Shown here piece by piece: positions 1 through 7,494 of a stretch of DNA of 64,000 nucleotides. A model generated the notes under the pieces. That model saw only the letters and a program-made list of their open reading frames with translations, searched no databases and was not told the DNA's origin. The position numbers and the translations under genes are program-made. Origin of the DNA: Sphingobacteriaceae bacterium GW460-11-11-14-LB5 (GTDB taxonomy: Bacteria > Bacteroidota > Bacteroidia > Sphingobacteriales > Sphingobacteriaceae); the NCBI GenBank assembly GCA_002151545.1, contig CP021237.1, forward strand, positions 5,332,001 through 5,396,000, given 5' to 3'. Numbering within the stretch: the stretch's first letter is position 1; every line of letters begins with the position of its first letter.

Positions 1-80
1 ATTTAAACGCGACCGTAGCGGATCTGCAGCCCTCCACAGGCACGGCACTGTACATTTCCCAAAAAAATCTTTCTTAACCA
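1..80. repeat. Partial copy of intergenic repeat family F
   Basis: No gene is visible in the first 209 bases. Bases 25-75 carry a GC-richer stretch (CAGGCACGGCACTGTACATT, then CCCAAAAAA) that resembles bases 55485-55520 (ACAGGCACTGCTTTCCAAAA) and, more weakly, 6665-6705. I read it as one end of an interspersed repeat that begins upstream of the window. The match is by eye only. Confidence 0.4.
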
Positions 81-152
81 GCACTAGGTCACTTGGTGCC
101 AATCGTGGTATGATCATAATCGTACTGTAAACATTTAAACAAAATATGTCAA

Positions 153-185
153 TTTGTCACTTTTAATTTTATTTATGTATTTTTG
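153..185 (+). promoter_or_regulatory. Bacteroidota-type promoter of miaB
   Basis: TTTG at 153-156 and TATTTTTG at 178-185, 21 bases apart, match the Bacteroidota vegetative sigma consensus (TTTG near -33, TAnnTTTG near -7). Transcription would begin around 191-193, leaving a leader of about 18 bases before the ATG at 210. Confidence 0.6.
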
Positions 186-209
186 CAATCCCCAAAATGT
201 TTTTAAATA

Positions 210-1625
210 ATGATTGATTTACAAGTACAGGATAAGACGCACGATGAAGCAAGGCAAGGTGAAGCTTTAATTTTAGATACACCAATTAAAGCCGATGCCC
301 GTAAATTATACATCGAAAGTTACGGTTGTGCAATGAATTTTGCTGATAGCGAAATTGTTGCCTCTATTTTATCCGAAACTGGATTTGAAACCACAGGGGA
401 TTATCACCAGGCTGATGTAATCTTTATCAACACCTGCTCCATCCGCGAAAACGCCGAAACCAGGGTTAGAAACCGCCTTTCACAGTTCGGTGTCGAAAAA
501 CGCCGTAACCCGAAATTAATTGTTGGCGTTTTGGGCTGTATGGCAGAACGTTTAAAATCTAAATTTTTAGAAGAAGAGCGTTTAGTTGATGTAGTAGTCG
601 GGCCAGATGCTTACCGCGATCTGCCGAATTTAATTGAGCAGGTAGAAAGTGGACATAAAGCAGTTAATGTACTTTTATCACGTGAAGAAACTTATGCAGA
701 TATCAGCCCTGTTCGTTTAAACAGCAACGGAATTACCGCCTTTATTTCCATTACCCGTGGTTGTAATAACATGTGTTCTTTCTGTGTGGTTCCATTTACC
801 CGTGGCCGCGAACGTAGCCGCGATGCCCATTCGATTGTAGAAGAAGCAAAAGGTTTATTTGAAGCTGGTTACCGCGAGGTTACACTTTTAGGCCAGAATG
901 TAGATTCGTACACCTGGACATCAGAAGATGGAACAGAAACCGTAAATTTTGCACAGCTTTTGGAGCAAACGGCATTGGTTAATCCTGATTTAAGGGTTCG
1001 TTTTTCTACTTCGCACCCTAAAGATATTACCGACGAAGTTTTACATACTATTGCTAAATACGATAACATTTGTAATTATATCCATTTGCCTGTTCAATCG
1101 GGTAATACCCGCATATTGGAATTGATGAACAGGACTTATACCCGCGAATGGTATATTAACCGTATTGATGCCATCCGCAACATTATTCCGGGTTGTGCAA
1201 TTTCTACCGATATTATTGCTGGTTTCTGTACGGAAACAGAAGAAGAGCACCAGGAAACCCTGAGCATGATGGATTATGTGGAGTATGATTTTGCTTATAA
1301 CTTCACTTACTCTGAAAGACCAGGAACTTTAGCTGCGCGTAAATTGGAAGATGATATTCCTGAAGAGGTGAAAAAACGCCGTTTAGCGGAGATTTTAGCC
1401 AAGCAACAGGCACATTCGTTAATGCGTTTACAAGAGTGGGTGGGTAAAACCGTTCGTGTTTTGATTGAAGGTACTTCTAAAAAATCCGATCTGGATTATT
1501 GCGGAAGAGGAGATAGCGGCGCAATGGCCATTTTCCCAGCCATTGAAAGCGTTAAACCCGGCCAGTATGCAAATGTATTTATCGAAAAATGCACTTCAGC
1601 TACGTTAATTGGTAAAATAGTTTAA
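210..1625 (+). CDS. miaB: tRNA-2-methylthio-N6-dimethylallyladenosine synthase MiaB
   Basis: Methylthiotransferase that adds a methylthio group to i6A37 of tRNAs reading UNN codons, using two 4Fe-4S clusters in the cytoplasm. The 471-residue protein has the full MiaB layout. The N-terminal UPF0004 domain carries three cluster cysteines (C40 in YGCAMN, C76 in NTCSIRE, C110 in LGCMAE). The radical SAM domain has CxxxCxxC at C185, C189 and C192 (RGCNNMCSFC). A TRAM-like RNA-binding domain occupies about the last 65 residues. Length and motif order fit MiaB better than MtaB or RimO. A promoter lies just upstream, and the next gene starts 63 bases downstream on the same strand, so miaB probably heads the run that ends at secG. 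Confidence 0.96.
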   Translation: MIDLQVQDKTHDEARQGEALILDTPIKADARKLYIESYGCAMNFADSEIVASILSETGFETTGDYHQADVIFINTCSIRENAETRVRNRLSQFGVEKRRNPKLIVGVLGCMAERLKSKFLEEERLVDVVVGPDAYRDLPNLIEQVESGHKAVNVLLSREETYADISPVRLNSNGITAFISITRGCNNMCSFCVVPFTRGRERSRDAHSIVEEAKGLFEAGYREVTLLGQNVDSYTWTSEDGTETVNFAQLLEQTALVNPDLRVRFSTSHPKDITDEVLHTIAKYDNICNYIHLPVQSGNTRILELMNRTYTREWYINRIDAIRNIIPGCAISTDIIAGFCTETEEEHQETLSMMDYVEYDFAYNFTYSERPGTLAARKLEDDIPEEVKKRRLAEILAKQQAHSLMRLQEWVGKTVRVLIEGTSKKSDLDYCGRGDSGAMAIFPAIESVKPGQYANVFIEKCTSATLIGKIV

Positions 1626-1688
1626 AAAAGGTAGAGGGTATAAGGCAAGAGGCTTAAGGTCTAATATCTCAAATCTCAAATCTAAAGA

Positions 1689-2936
1689 ATGGATACACAA
1701 AATATTAAACAACGGTTCGGTATTATTGGCAATTCGCCATTGCTTAACCGTGCTATCGATATTGCAAGCCAGGTAGCACCAACGGATATGTCGGTGTTAA
1801 TAACAGGCGAAAGTGGTAGCGGTAAAGAGGTATTCTCACAGATTATCCATCAAATGAGTGCCCGTAAACACGGTGCTTTTATTGCCGTAAACTGTGGTGC
1901 CATTCCCGAAGGAACCATTGATTCAGAATTGTTTGGTCACGAGAAAGGATCTTTTACAGGCGCACACGAAGCCCGTAAAGGTTACTTTGAAGTAGCCAAC
2001 GGCGGAACCATTTTTTTAGATGAGGTTGCTGAGCTGCCTTTAGGCACACAGGCACGTTTACTGCGTATTCTAGAAAGTGGCGAATACTTACGTGTAGGCT
2101 CATCTAAAGTGCAGAAAACAGATGTTCGCATTATTGCTGCAACTAATGTTGATGTGTATAACCGCGTTAAAAACGGAAAATTCCGCGAAGATTTATATTA
2201 CAGGTTAAATACCGTTCCATTGCGCATACCGGCTTTGCAAGAGCGTAAAGAAGATATTTATTTATTATTCAGAAAATTCTCTGCCGATTTCAGCGATAAA
2301 TACCGTAGTCCGGCATTACACCTGGAGCCAGATGCCATTCAGATTTTAACCAACTACAGCTGGCCGGGTAATGTTCGTCAGTTAAAAAATATTGCCGAGC
2401 AAATCTGTGTGTTGGAAAAAGACCGTAATGTAACCGGACAGGCCATTTTAAATTATATCCCGAATGAGGCTGGAAGTAACCTGCCCATGACGATTAATGC
2501 GCAGTCGAAAGAAGATTTTACAGAAAGAGATATTTTGTACAAGGTACTTTTCGATATGAAAAAAGATATGGTTGAGCTTAAAAAATTAGTTGCCGAAATT
2601 ATTCAGCATGGTGGAAATACCGCGACTGTTCTGGCAGATAATCCACAATATATCAATCAGCTGTATCGCGATGTAGAATTGCCGGCAGGACAGGAACATG
2701 CCTTTACCATTCAGCAACCTACACCAGGCAATAATAACATCAACAACAATGGCAATACTGATTATTTTGCCCACGAGGCAGAAGAAGTAGAAGAATCTTT
2801 GTCGTTAGTGGATAAAGAATCTGACCTGATTAAAAAAGCACTAAAGAAACACAAGGGCAAACGCAAATTTGCAGCACAGGAACTGGGTATCTCTGAAAGA
2901 ACATTGTACCGAAAAATTAAAGAATTAAATTTATAA
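1689..2936 (+). CDS. Sigma-54-dependent Fis-family transcriptional activator lacking a receiver domain
   Basis: AAA+ enhancer-binding protein predicted to remodel sigma-54 RNA polymerase. The 415-residue protein begins almost directly with the AAA+ module. Walker A is GESGSGKE at residues 40-47, the sigma-54 contact loop is GSFTGA at 87-92 (canonical GAFTGA with Ala to Ser), and Walker B is IFLDEV at 108-113. WPGNVRQL near 225 marks the end of the AAA+ lid. A linker of about 120 residues with an Asn-rich stretch follows, and a Fis-type helix-turn-helix fills the last 35 residues (AAQELGISERTLYRKIKEL). No receiver, GAF or PAS domain precedes the ATPase, so control must come from a partner, the linker or abundance. 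Its place between miaB and lptE suggests an envelope-related regulon, which is inference. Confidence 0.9.
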   Translation: MDTQNIKQRFGIIGNSPLLNRAIDIASQVAPTDMSVLITGESGSGKEVFSQIIHQMSARKHGAFIAVNCGAIPEGTIDSELFGHEKGSFTGAHEARKGYFEVANGGTIFLDEVAELPLGTQARLLRILESGEYLRVGSSKVQKTDVRIIAATNVDVYNRVKNGKFREDLYYRLNTVPLRIPALQERKEDIYLLFRKFSADFSDKYRSPALHLEPDAIQILTNYSWPGNVRQLKNIAEQICVLEKDRNVTGQAILNYIPNEAGSNLPMTINAQSKEDFTERDILYKVLFDMKKDMVELKKLVAEIIQHGGNTATVLADNPQYINQLYRDVELPAGQEHAFTIQQPTPGNNNINNNGNTDYFAHEAEEVEESLSLVDKESDLIKKALKKHKGKRKFAAQELGISERTLYRKIKELNL

Positions 2937-2973
2937 TTTAACGTACAATTGCTTTAAGCATCAATAATGATCT

Positions 2974-3486
2974 ATGAAAATTAAAATATTTGCTTTAATC
3001 CTTCTGGCTTCGGTATTAAACGCTTGTTCTTACAAATTCAGCGGAGCCTCTACAACCGGATTAAAAACGGTGGTTGTTCGCGTATTTGAAAATAATGCAC
3101 CATTGGTTGTACCAACGTTAAGTAATCAGATTACGGAATCATTAAAAACCCGGATCCGCACGCAAACGAAATTGATTATTTCTCCTACAGGTGAGGGCGA
3201 TGCATCATTTGAGGGCAGAATAACGGGTTATGAAATTAAACCAGTTGCGCTTCAAAATAGTGCTACACCTACTTCAGGGGCAAACAGATTAACCATAACC
3301 GTTTCAGTAAAGTATAAGAATAATATAAAAGAGCACGAAAAAGAAAGTTTTGAAGAAAGCTTTACTAAATTTTTCGATTTTCCGATCAACGGGGCGCCAA
3401 TCCAATCGTTACTGCCTGGGGCTATTGAAGCGATTAATAAACAATTATCGGAAGATATTTTTAACCGTGCATTTGCGCAGTGGTAA
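2974..3486 (+). CDS. lptE: LptE-family lipopolysaccharide-assembly lipoprotein
   Basis: Outer-membrane lipoprotein expected to plug and support LptD during LPS insertion. The 170-residue protein starts with a lipoprotein signal: a hydrophobic segment at residues 4-15, then LNAC with the acylated Cys at 18, then SYKFSG, typical of Bacteroidota LptE-like proteins. The rest is a small beta-rich domain of normal family size. It starts 37 bases after the sigma-54 activator, and the unrecognised 352-residue gene and secG follow. The family call rests on signal, size and context. Sequence conservation in this family is low, so the exact role is inferred. Confidence 0.8.
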   Translation: MKIKIFALILLASVLNACSYKFSGASTTGLKTVVVRVFENNAPLVVPTLSNQITESLKTRIRTQTKLIISPTGEGDASFEGRITGYEIKPVALQNSATPTSGANRLTITVSVKYKNNIKEHEKESFEESFTKFFDFPINGAPIQSLLPGAIEAINKQLSEDIFNRAFAQW

Positions 3487-3561
3487 ATAAAGCAGGATTC
3501 TAAAAAGACAAAATTTTCAAAACCCGTCTACATTTTTTTAACTTAGCGGCAAACCTCGATA

Positions 3562-4620
3562 ATGGATAACAAAAAGCTACTGGCAGATTTACTTGCGCAA
3601 CCCGGAAAGGTTGGACCAGAGCATGTATCCATGTTGCAGGAAATGGTGCAGCAATTTCCATATGCCCAGCCCATTCATTTATTGTTGGCTAAGGCCAGTG
3701 CATCAGCAGTACCAAAGGCGGCACTTTATAGCCAGGGGCACGTATTGTTCCATGTATTAAATATGGTTTCAGTGCGTGAGCCGAAGCAGGAAGAGGATGC
3801 TGAAATTAATACCGTGCTTACTGAACATATACCAGACGAACAGGAAGTTTTCGAAGAAATAAATGAATTTACTGCAGATACCCCTTCACCTGCCAGTCAA
3901 ACAACGAATGTAGAAACGCCAGATAACCTGCCGGGTATTGACAGTCATTTAATGGACTTGCCGGCAGATGATGATTCTTTTATTGAAAGTGTAGCCGCTA
4001 CCGATTTTTTTGCCTTTGAGCAGAAATTAAGCACAGATGTGGTTAGCACCGCACCAGAAATTGAAACCGTAGTTCCTGATGAACCTGAAAGGAATTTTGT
4101 TTCACAATATAACGACGATAAACTTCCGTATACATTTTTATGGTGGTTGGCTAAAACCCGCAAAGAGCACGAACAGATTTTTCAGCCTTATGCGCATCCT
4201 AACGCTGCTAAGGTAAAAACACAGCCACAAAATAACCAGCAGCAAGAAAGAGCAGAGTTTCAGCAACAGTATGTGGAGCACATCTTCCACATTCAAACCC
4301 CTTTCGAAGTAGCTGATCATTTAGCCGAATATCCTTCTGCTGAAATTAAAGATGCAAAGGGCGCCGAAATTATTGAGCGATTTTTGAAAGAAGATCCAAC
4401 AATCAAGCCGCCAAAGCCCGAACAGATAGATAATGAAAATAAGGCAAAGAAAAGTGCAGAAGACAATTACGACCTTGTTTCGGAGACTTTAGCTAAAATT
4501 TATATCGAGCAAATGCTTTATCACAAAGCCATAGATACTTATAAAAAATTAAGTTTGAAATATCCGGAAAAAAGCCGTTACTTTGCCGACCTTATCCAAT
4601 CTATAGAAAAGAAATTTTAA
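3562..4620 (+). CDS. Conserved hypothetical protein with C-terminal TPR-like segment
   Basis: I do not recognise a named family. The 352-residue protein has no signal peptide or membrane segment, so it is probably cytoplasmic. It has an N-terminal helical region (residues 1-70), an acidic low-complexity middle (about 80-170, rich in E, D, T and P), a Gln-rich stretch near 215-230, and a C-terminal helical pair (about 305-345: LAKIYIEQMLYHKAI, DTYKKLSLKYPEKS) that reads like one or two tetratricopeptide repeats. It sits between lptE and secG with only 14 bases to secG, so it is probably co-transcribed with envelope-biogenesis genes. A scaffold role is possible but unproven. Confidence 0.75.
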   Translation: MDNKKLLADLLAQPGKVGPEHVSMLQEMVQQFPYAQPIHLLLAKASASAVPKAALYSQGHVLFHVLNMVSVREPKQEEDAEINTVLTEHIPDEQEVFEEINEFTADTPSPASQTTNVETPDNLPGIDSHLMDLPADDDSFIESVAATDFFAFEQKLSTDVVSTAPEIETVVPDEPERNFVSQYNDDKLPYTFLWWLAKTRKEHEQIFQPYAHPNAAKVKTQPQNNQQQERAEFQQQYVEHIFHIQTPFEVADHLAEYPSAEIKDAKGAEIIERFLKEDPTIKPPKPEQIDNENKAKKSAEDNYDLVSETLAKIYIEQMLYHKAIDTYKKLSLKYPEKSRYFADLIQSIEKKF

Positions 4621-4634
4621 AATATAATATTACC

Positions 4635-4997
4635 ATGGTAACCTTTTTAATCATTTTATTAATTATTGCGTGTGTAGCCTTAGGCTTATTTGTTTTAGTA
4701 CAAAACCCTAAAGGCGGAGGTTTAGCTACCGGTGGTGGCACCAGTAACATGTTTGGTGTACAACGTACCGGCGATGTTTTAGAAAAAGGATCGTGGGTAT
4801 TGTTAACCCTGATCGTAGTTTTAACGCTTGCGGTGACTACAATTGCTAAAACCAGTGGTGGTACTGCAGCTGTTGGAAACTCAGCTATTCAGGAGCGTTT
4901 AGATAAAACACCATCACCATCTCCACTTGGCGGAAATTTAAACAGCACTAAACCTGCAGCTTCAACTCCGGCTAAAGCTGATTCAACAAAGAAATAA
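4635..4997 (+). CDS. secG: Preprotein translocase subunit SecG
   Basis: Small inner-membrane subunit of SecYEG that aids protein export. The 120-residue protein has two transmembrane helices (about 3-25 and 53-73) joined by the conserved loop containing QNPKGGGLA and a Gly-rich GGGTSNMFG. A polar Ser/Thr/Lys/Pro-rich tail of about 45 residues follows. This is the standard SecG layout; the tail is longer than in E. coli. It is the last gene of the plus-strand run and is followed at 5021 by a strong terminator. Confidence 0.93.
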   Translation: MVTFLIILLIIACVALGLFVLVQNPKGGGLATGGGTSNMFGVQRTGDVLEKGSWVLLTLIVVLTLAVTTIAKTSGGTAAVGNSAIQERLDKTPSPSPLGGNLNSTKPAASTPAKADSTKK

Positions 4998-5020
4998 GTA
5001 ATACTTACCCGTATTTTATA

Positions 5021-5051
5021 AAGCTTTCCTCAAAAGGGAAAGCTTTTTTGT
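5021..5051 (+). terminator. Rho-independent terminator after secG
   Basis: A perfect 9-bp stem (AAGCTTTCC at 5021-5029 with GGAAAGCTT at 5037-5045) and a 7-base loop are followed by a T run. It lies 24 bases after the secG stop. Confidence 0.9.
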
Positions 5052-5135
5052 GTTTTAATGATGCGGTATCATCAATTTACAAAAATCAATATAAATGACA
5101 AGGAAAATCTCCGCATCTAACTCCAATAAGCTACT

Positions 5136-5242
5136 GTCATTTCGGGCGGAGTGCAACGCAGTCGAGAACCATGTAGTGGTCAGCGGAGCTAAATCTGTCT
5201 TTGATAGATCTCTCCACTCCACTGCGTTTCGGTCGAGATGAC
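5136..5242. repeat. Intergenic palindromic repeat, family A (copy 1)
   Basis: An imperfect palindrome of about 107 bp running from GTCATTTCGGGCGGAGTGCA to TTTCGGTCGAGATGAC, whose two arms match each other as reverse complements. Related copies lie at 14855, 32933 and 42427. The rest of the 470-base gap (4998-5467) holds the secG terminator, a diverged GTCGAAGGA-type tail at 5275-5345 and the upstream region of the kinase gene. I see no coding sequence. Confidence 0.75.
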
Positions 5243-5429
5243 GCTATCTTTTTTGACGCTGTCAAGGATAGCCTGTCGAAGGACTTGTTTAGATGCCTCG
5301 CAAAGCGTTTCGATTACTTGCCCCGATTCGTCGAAGCTTAACGTGCCAAGTTCGAATGGAATTACAGCTTATGATACAACCTCCTTTGTTTTAACATTCC
5401 GTACTAAATGAATCAATCCCCTTGATCTC

Positions 5430-5463
5430 TTAACACACATTTAACATAAAAAGCTTTAAATTG
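5430..5463 (+). promoter_or_regulatory. Pho-box-like direct repeat and promoter of the PhoR-like kinase gene
   Basis: TTAACA at 5430-5435 and TTAACA at 5441-5446 form a direct repeat with an 11-base period, the geometry of PhoB/PhoP Pho boxes. The hexamer equals the Bacillus PhoP half-site consensus. A weak -7 box (TTAAATTG, 5456-5463) starts 15 bases after the start of the second half-site, exactly the spacing seen upstream of 6841. The ATG at 5468 would then give almost no leader, so the -7 box is the less certain part. Confidence 0.5.
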
Positions 5464-5467
5464 CAAC

Positions 5468-6493
5468 ATGAAATTAAGTGTGCTGGTTCTATTTACTGCT
5501 CTTGCCGTTGGTCTTTCCATCGGGATGGTTAATTTTTATTTTCAGCATAGTCTGTATTACATGGCTATTTCTTTTGGTGTATCGTTTCTGTGTAGTTTTT
5601 TGGTTTTTTATTATTTGCTGGAAAAATACATTTACACTAAAATTAAACTCATCTACAAGCTTATCCATAACCTTAAATTAGGTAAAGATTTAAAAGATGC
5701 ACTGGGCGAGTATGTGAGTTCCGATCCGATTAATGATGTAGAGCAGGAAGTAAAGGAGTGGGCGGGCGCAAAGAAAAAAGAAATAGATTTATTAAAAAAA
5801 CAGGAACAGTTTAGGAGAGAATTTCTTTCAAATGTTTCGCATGAGTTTAAAACCCCGCTTTTTGCCATCCAGGGTTATATCGAAACTTTACAGGACTGTT
5901 TGGTAGATGATCCCGATCAGGCTGTTTTATTCCTAAAAAAAGCAGAAAATAATGTAGAGCGACTGAGTTATTTAATTAATGATTTAGACGTTATTTCGAA
6001 GTTAGAAACGGGCGAATCGCCTATTAACTACCAAAAATTCGATTTTGTGCAGCTGGCGAAAGAGGTCATGGAAAACCTCGAAGACCGCGCAGAAGCAAAA
6101 AACATTAAACTCTTTTTTAAAGATAAGTATACGGCCATTACCTTGGTTTCGGCCGATCGCGAAAAGATTAGGCAGGTGTTGATTAACTTAATGGTCAACA
6201 GCATTAAGTACGGCATTGACGGAGGAGAGACGGCCATCAAGATTTTTGAACTGCACGATCAGGTTTTGATAGAAGTGACCGATAATGGAATTGGCATTGA
6301 AGAAAAACACCTGCTGCGTTTATTTGAGCGCTTTTACCGCATCGATACCCACCGGGCGAGGGAAGTTGGCGGTACAGGTTTAGGCTTAGCCATTGTGAAG
6401 CACATTTTAGAAGCGCACCAGCAAACCATTTCGGTAAGAAGTACACCAGGTATAGGCACTACCTTTGCTTTTACGCTACAAAAAGGCGGGTAG
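5468..6493 (+). CDS. PhoR-like membrane sensor histidine kinase
   Basis: The 341-residue kinase has two N-terminal transmembrane helices (about 4-24 and 30-52) with almost no periplasmic loop between them, then a short linker. The HisKA domain has the phospho-acceptor His125 in SHEFKTP. The HATPase_c domain has an N box (LINLMVNSIKYG), G1 (DNGIGI) and G2 (GGTGLGLAIVKH) near 315. The tiny sensor loop is like E. coli PhoR, which senses phosphate through the transporter and PhoU. The next genes are DUF47 and a PiT transporter, and a Pho-box-like repeat precedes this gene, so a phosphate-sensing role is likely but inferred. No response regulator gene is adjacent. Confidence 0.85.
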   Translation: MKLSVLVLFTALAVGLSIGMVNFYFQHSLYYMAISFGVSFLCSFLVFYYLLEKYIYTKIKLIYKLIHNLKLGKDLKDALGEYVSSDPINDVEQEVKEWAGAKKKEIDLLKKQEQFRREFLSNVSHEFKTPLFAIQGYIETLQDCLVDDPDQAVLFLKKAENNVERLSYLINDLDVISKLETGESPINYQKFDFVQLAKEVMENLEDRAEAKNIKLFFKDKYTAITLVSADREKIRQVLINLMVNSIKYGIDGGETAIKIFELHDQVLIEVTDNGIGIEEKHLLRLFERFYRIDTHRAREVGGTGLGLAIVKHILEAHQQTISVRSTPGIGTTFAFTLQKGG

Positions 6494-6787
6494 CCTGGGT
6501 GCCTTGATAATTATTCTTCAATTTTGGCCAGGGAAACATAAAACGCACGAAAAATATGGCGTCTGATTTGGTTCCGAAAAGCCATTGACCACTGTTGCTA
6601 AACCCGATATTAGCGGGCATCCTGATTTTTCATCAGGATAAAGCGTTTAGCGGGGCTATCGGTACCGAAGTACTTGTTCACGCAGTTTTCTAAAACCCCT
6701 ATTTATTTCATTGTCAGCCACCTAAAAATATAGAAATAAGCCAAGCCTGATTAAATAAGGCAATAATTAGTTAATATAATTAATAAA
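6494..6787. repeat. Gap with a family F-like repeat (about 6601-6705)
   Basis: No coding sequence is visible. Bases 6601-6662 form a partial hairpin (AGCGGGCATCCTGAT pairing with ATCAGGATAAAGCG and flanks). It continues into GGTACCGAAGTACTTGTTCA and GCAGTTTTCTAAAA, which resembles GTAC-GGCAC-TGCTTTCCAAAA at 55485-55510. I read it as another interspersed repeat copy. It does not end in a T run directly after the stem, so it is a poor terminator for the kinase gene. Confidence 0.4.
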
Positions 6788-6821
6788 TTAACATTAACTT
6801 AACATTGGGCTTGTAGCTTTG
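6788..6821 (+). promoter_or_regulatory. Pho-box-like direct repeat and promoter of the DUF47-PiT operon
   Basis: TTAACATT at 6788-6795 is repeated exactly at 6799-6806, an 11-base period. A perfect TAnnTTTG -7 box (TAGCTTTG, 6814-6821) follows, 15 bases from the start of the second repeat to the start of the box. The repeat lies where a -33 element would be, and no TTTG is present there. That is what an activator-dependent promoter would look like. Start of transcription would be near 6828, 13 bases before the ATG. Confidence 0.6.
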
Positions 6822-6840
6822 CAACATATTAAAAATTAAC

Positions 6841-7482
6841 ATGAACAATATTTTTAAGTTCTTTACACCTCAAGACAAAAAGTTTCATCCGCTTTTCGAA
6901 CAAGCCGGTAGCAATGCATTAAAAATTGCAGAAACCCTTTTAGAAATGGTTAGCACGGGTGATGCTGAAAGCAGGAAAACAATTTTTAAAGAAATTGAGC
7001 GCCTGGAGCATGTAGGTGATGATATTACCCATTCAATTTTTCTTGAACTAAGCAGGAACTTTATTACGCCATTTGATAGAGAAGACATCCATGCATTGGC
7101 TACTGCCGTTGATGATGTTGCCGATTATATTTATGGTACTGCAAACCGCATGCAGATGTATAACATGAATACCATTAACGAGCCAATTGTTAAAATTGCC
7201 GAGCTTTTGGTAGAGATGTGTACTGACATTGATAAAGCAATTAAAGAATTACGCAGTTTCAAAAACATCCGCGTAATTGCCGATGCTTGTATCCGTATTA
7301 ACAGCGGCGAAAACCAGGCTGATTATGTATTTACATTAGCGGTAGCCCGTTTATTCGAATACGAAACCAATGCGATTGAATTAATTAAACAAAAAGAGGT
7401 TTTACAAACGATAGAAAAAGCGACAGATAAGTGTGAGGATGTGGCGAATGTGCTTGAAACTATCTTGGTTAAAAACGCTTAA
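6841..7482 (+). CDS. DUF47 (PhoU-like) phosphate-transport accessory protein
   Basis: The 213-residue protein is all-helical and has the DUF47/PhoU-like repeats of Glu/Asp-rich helices (EIERLEHVGDDITHSI near residues 48-63, TAVDDVADYIYGTANRM near 88-104) that bind metal clusters in this family. DUF47 proteins are commonly encoded immediately before PiT transporters and are thought to adjust their activity. Here the PiT gene starts 12 bases downstream. The length matches the family and the protein should be cytoplasmic. The Pho-box-like promoter at 6788-6821 probably drives both genes. Confidence 0.92.
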   Translation: MNNIFKFFTPQDKKFHPLFEQAGSNALKIAETLLEMVSTGDAESRKTIFKEIERLEHVGDDITHSIFLELSRNFITPFDREDIHALATAVDDVADYIYGTANRMQMYNMNTINEPIVKIAELLVEMCTDIDKAIKELRSFKNIRVIADACIRINSGENQADYVFTLAVARLFEYETNAIELIKQKEVLQTIEKATDKCEDVANVLETILVKNA

Positions 7483-7494
7483 TAAAAAACAAAC

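Noticed and set aside
6601..6662. Terminator for the PhoR-like kinase
   Set aside because: The hairpin is imperfect, is over 100 bases past the stop and lacks a T run. It fits a repeat copy better.
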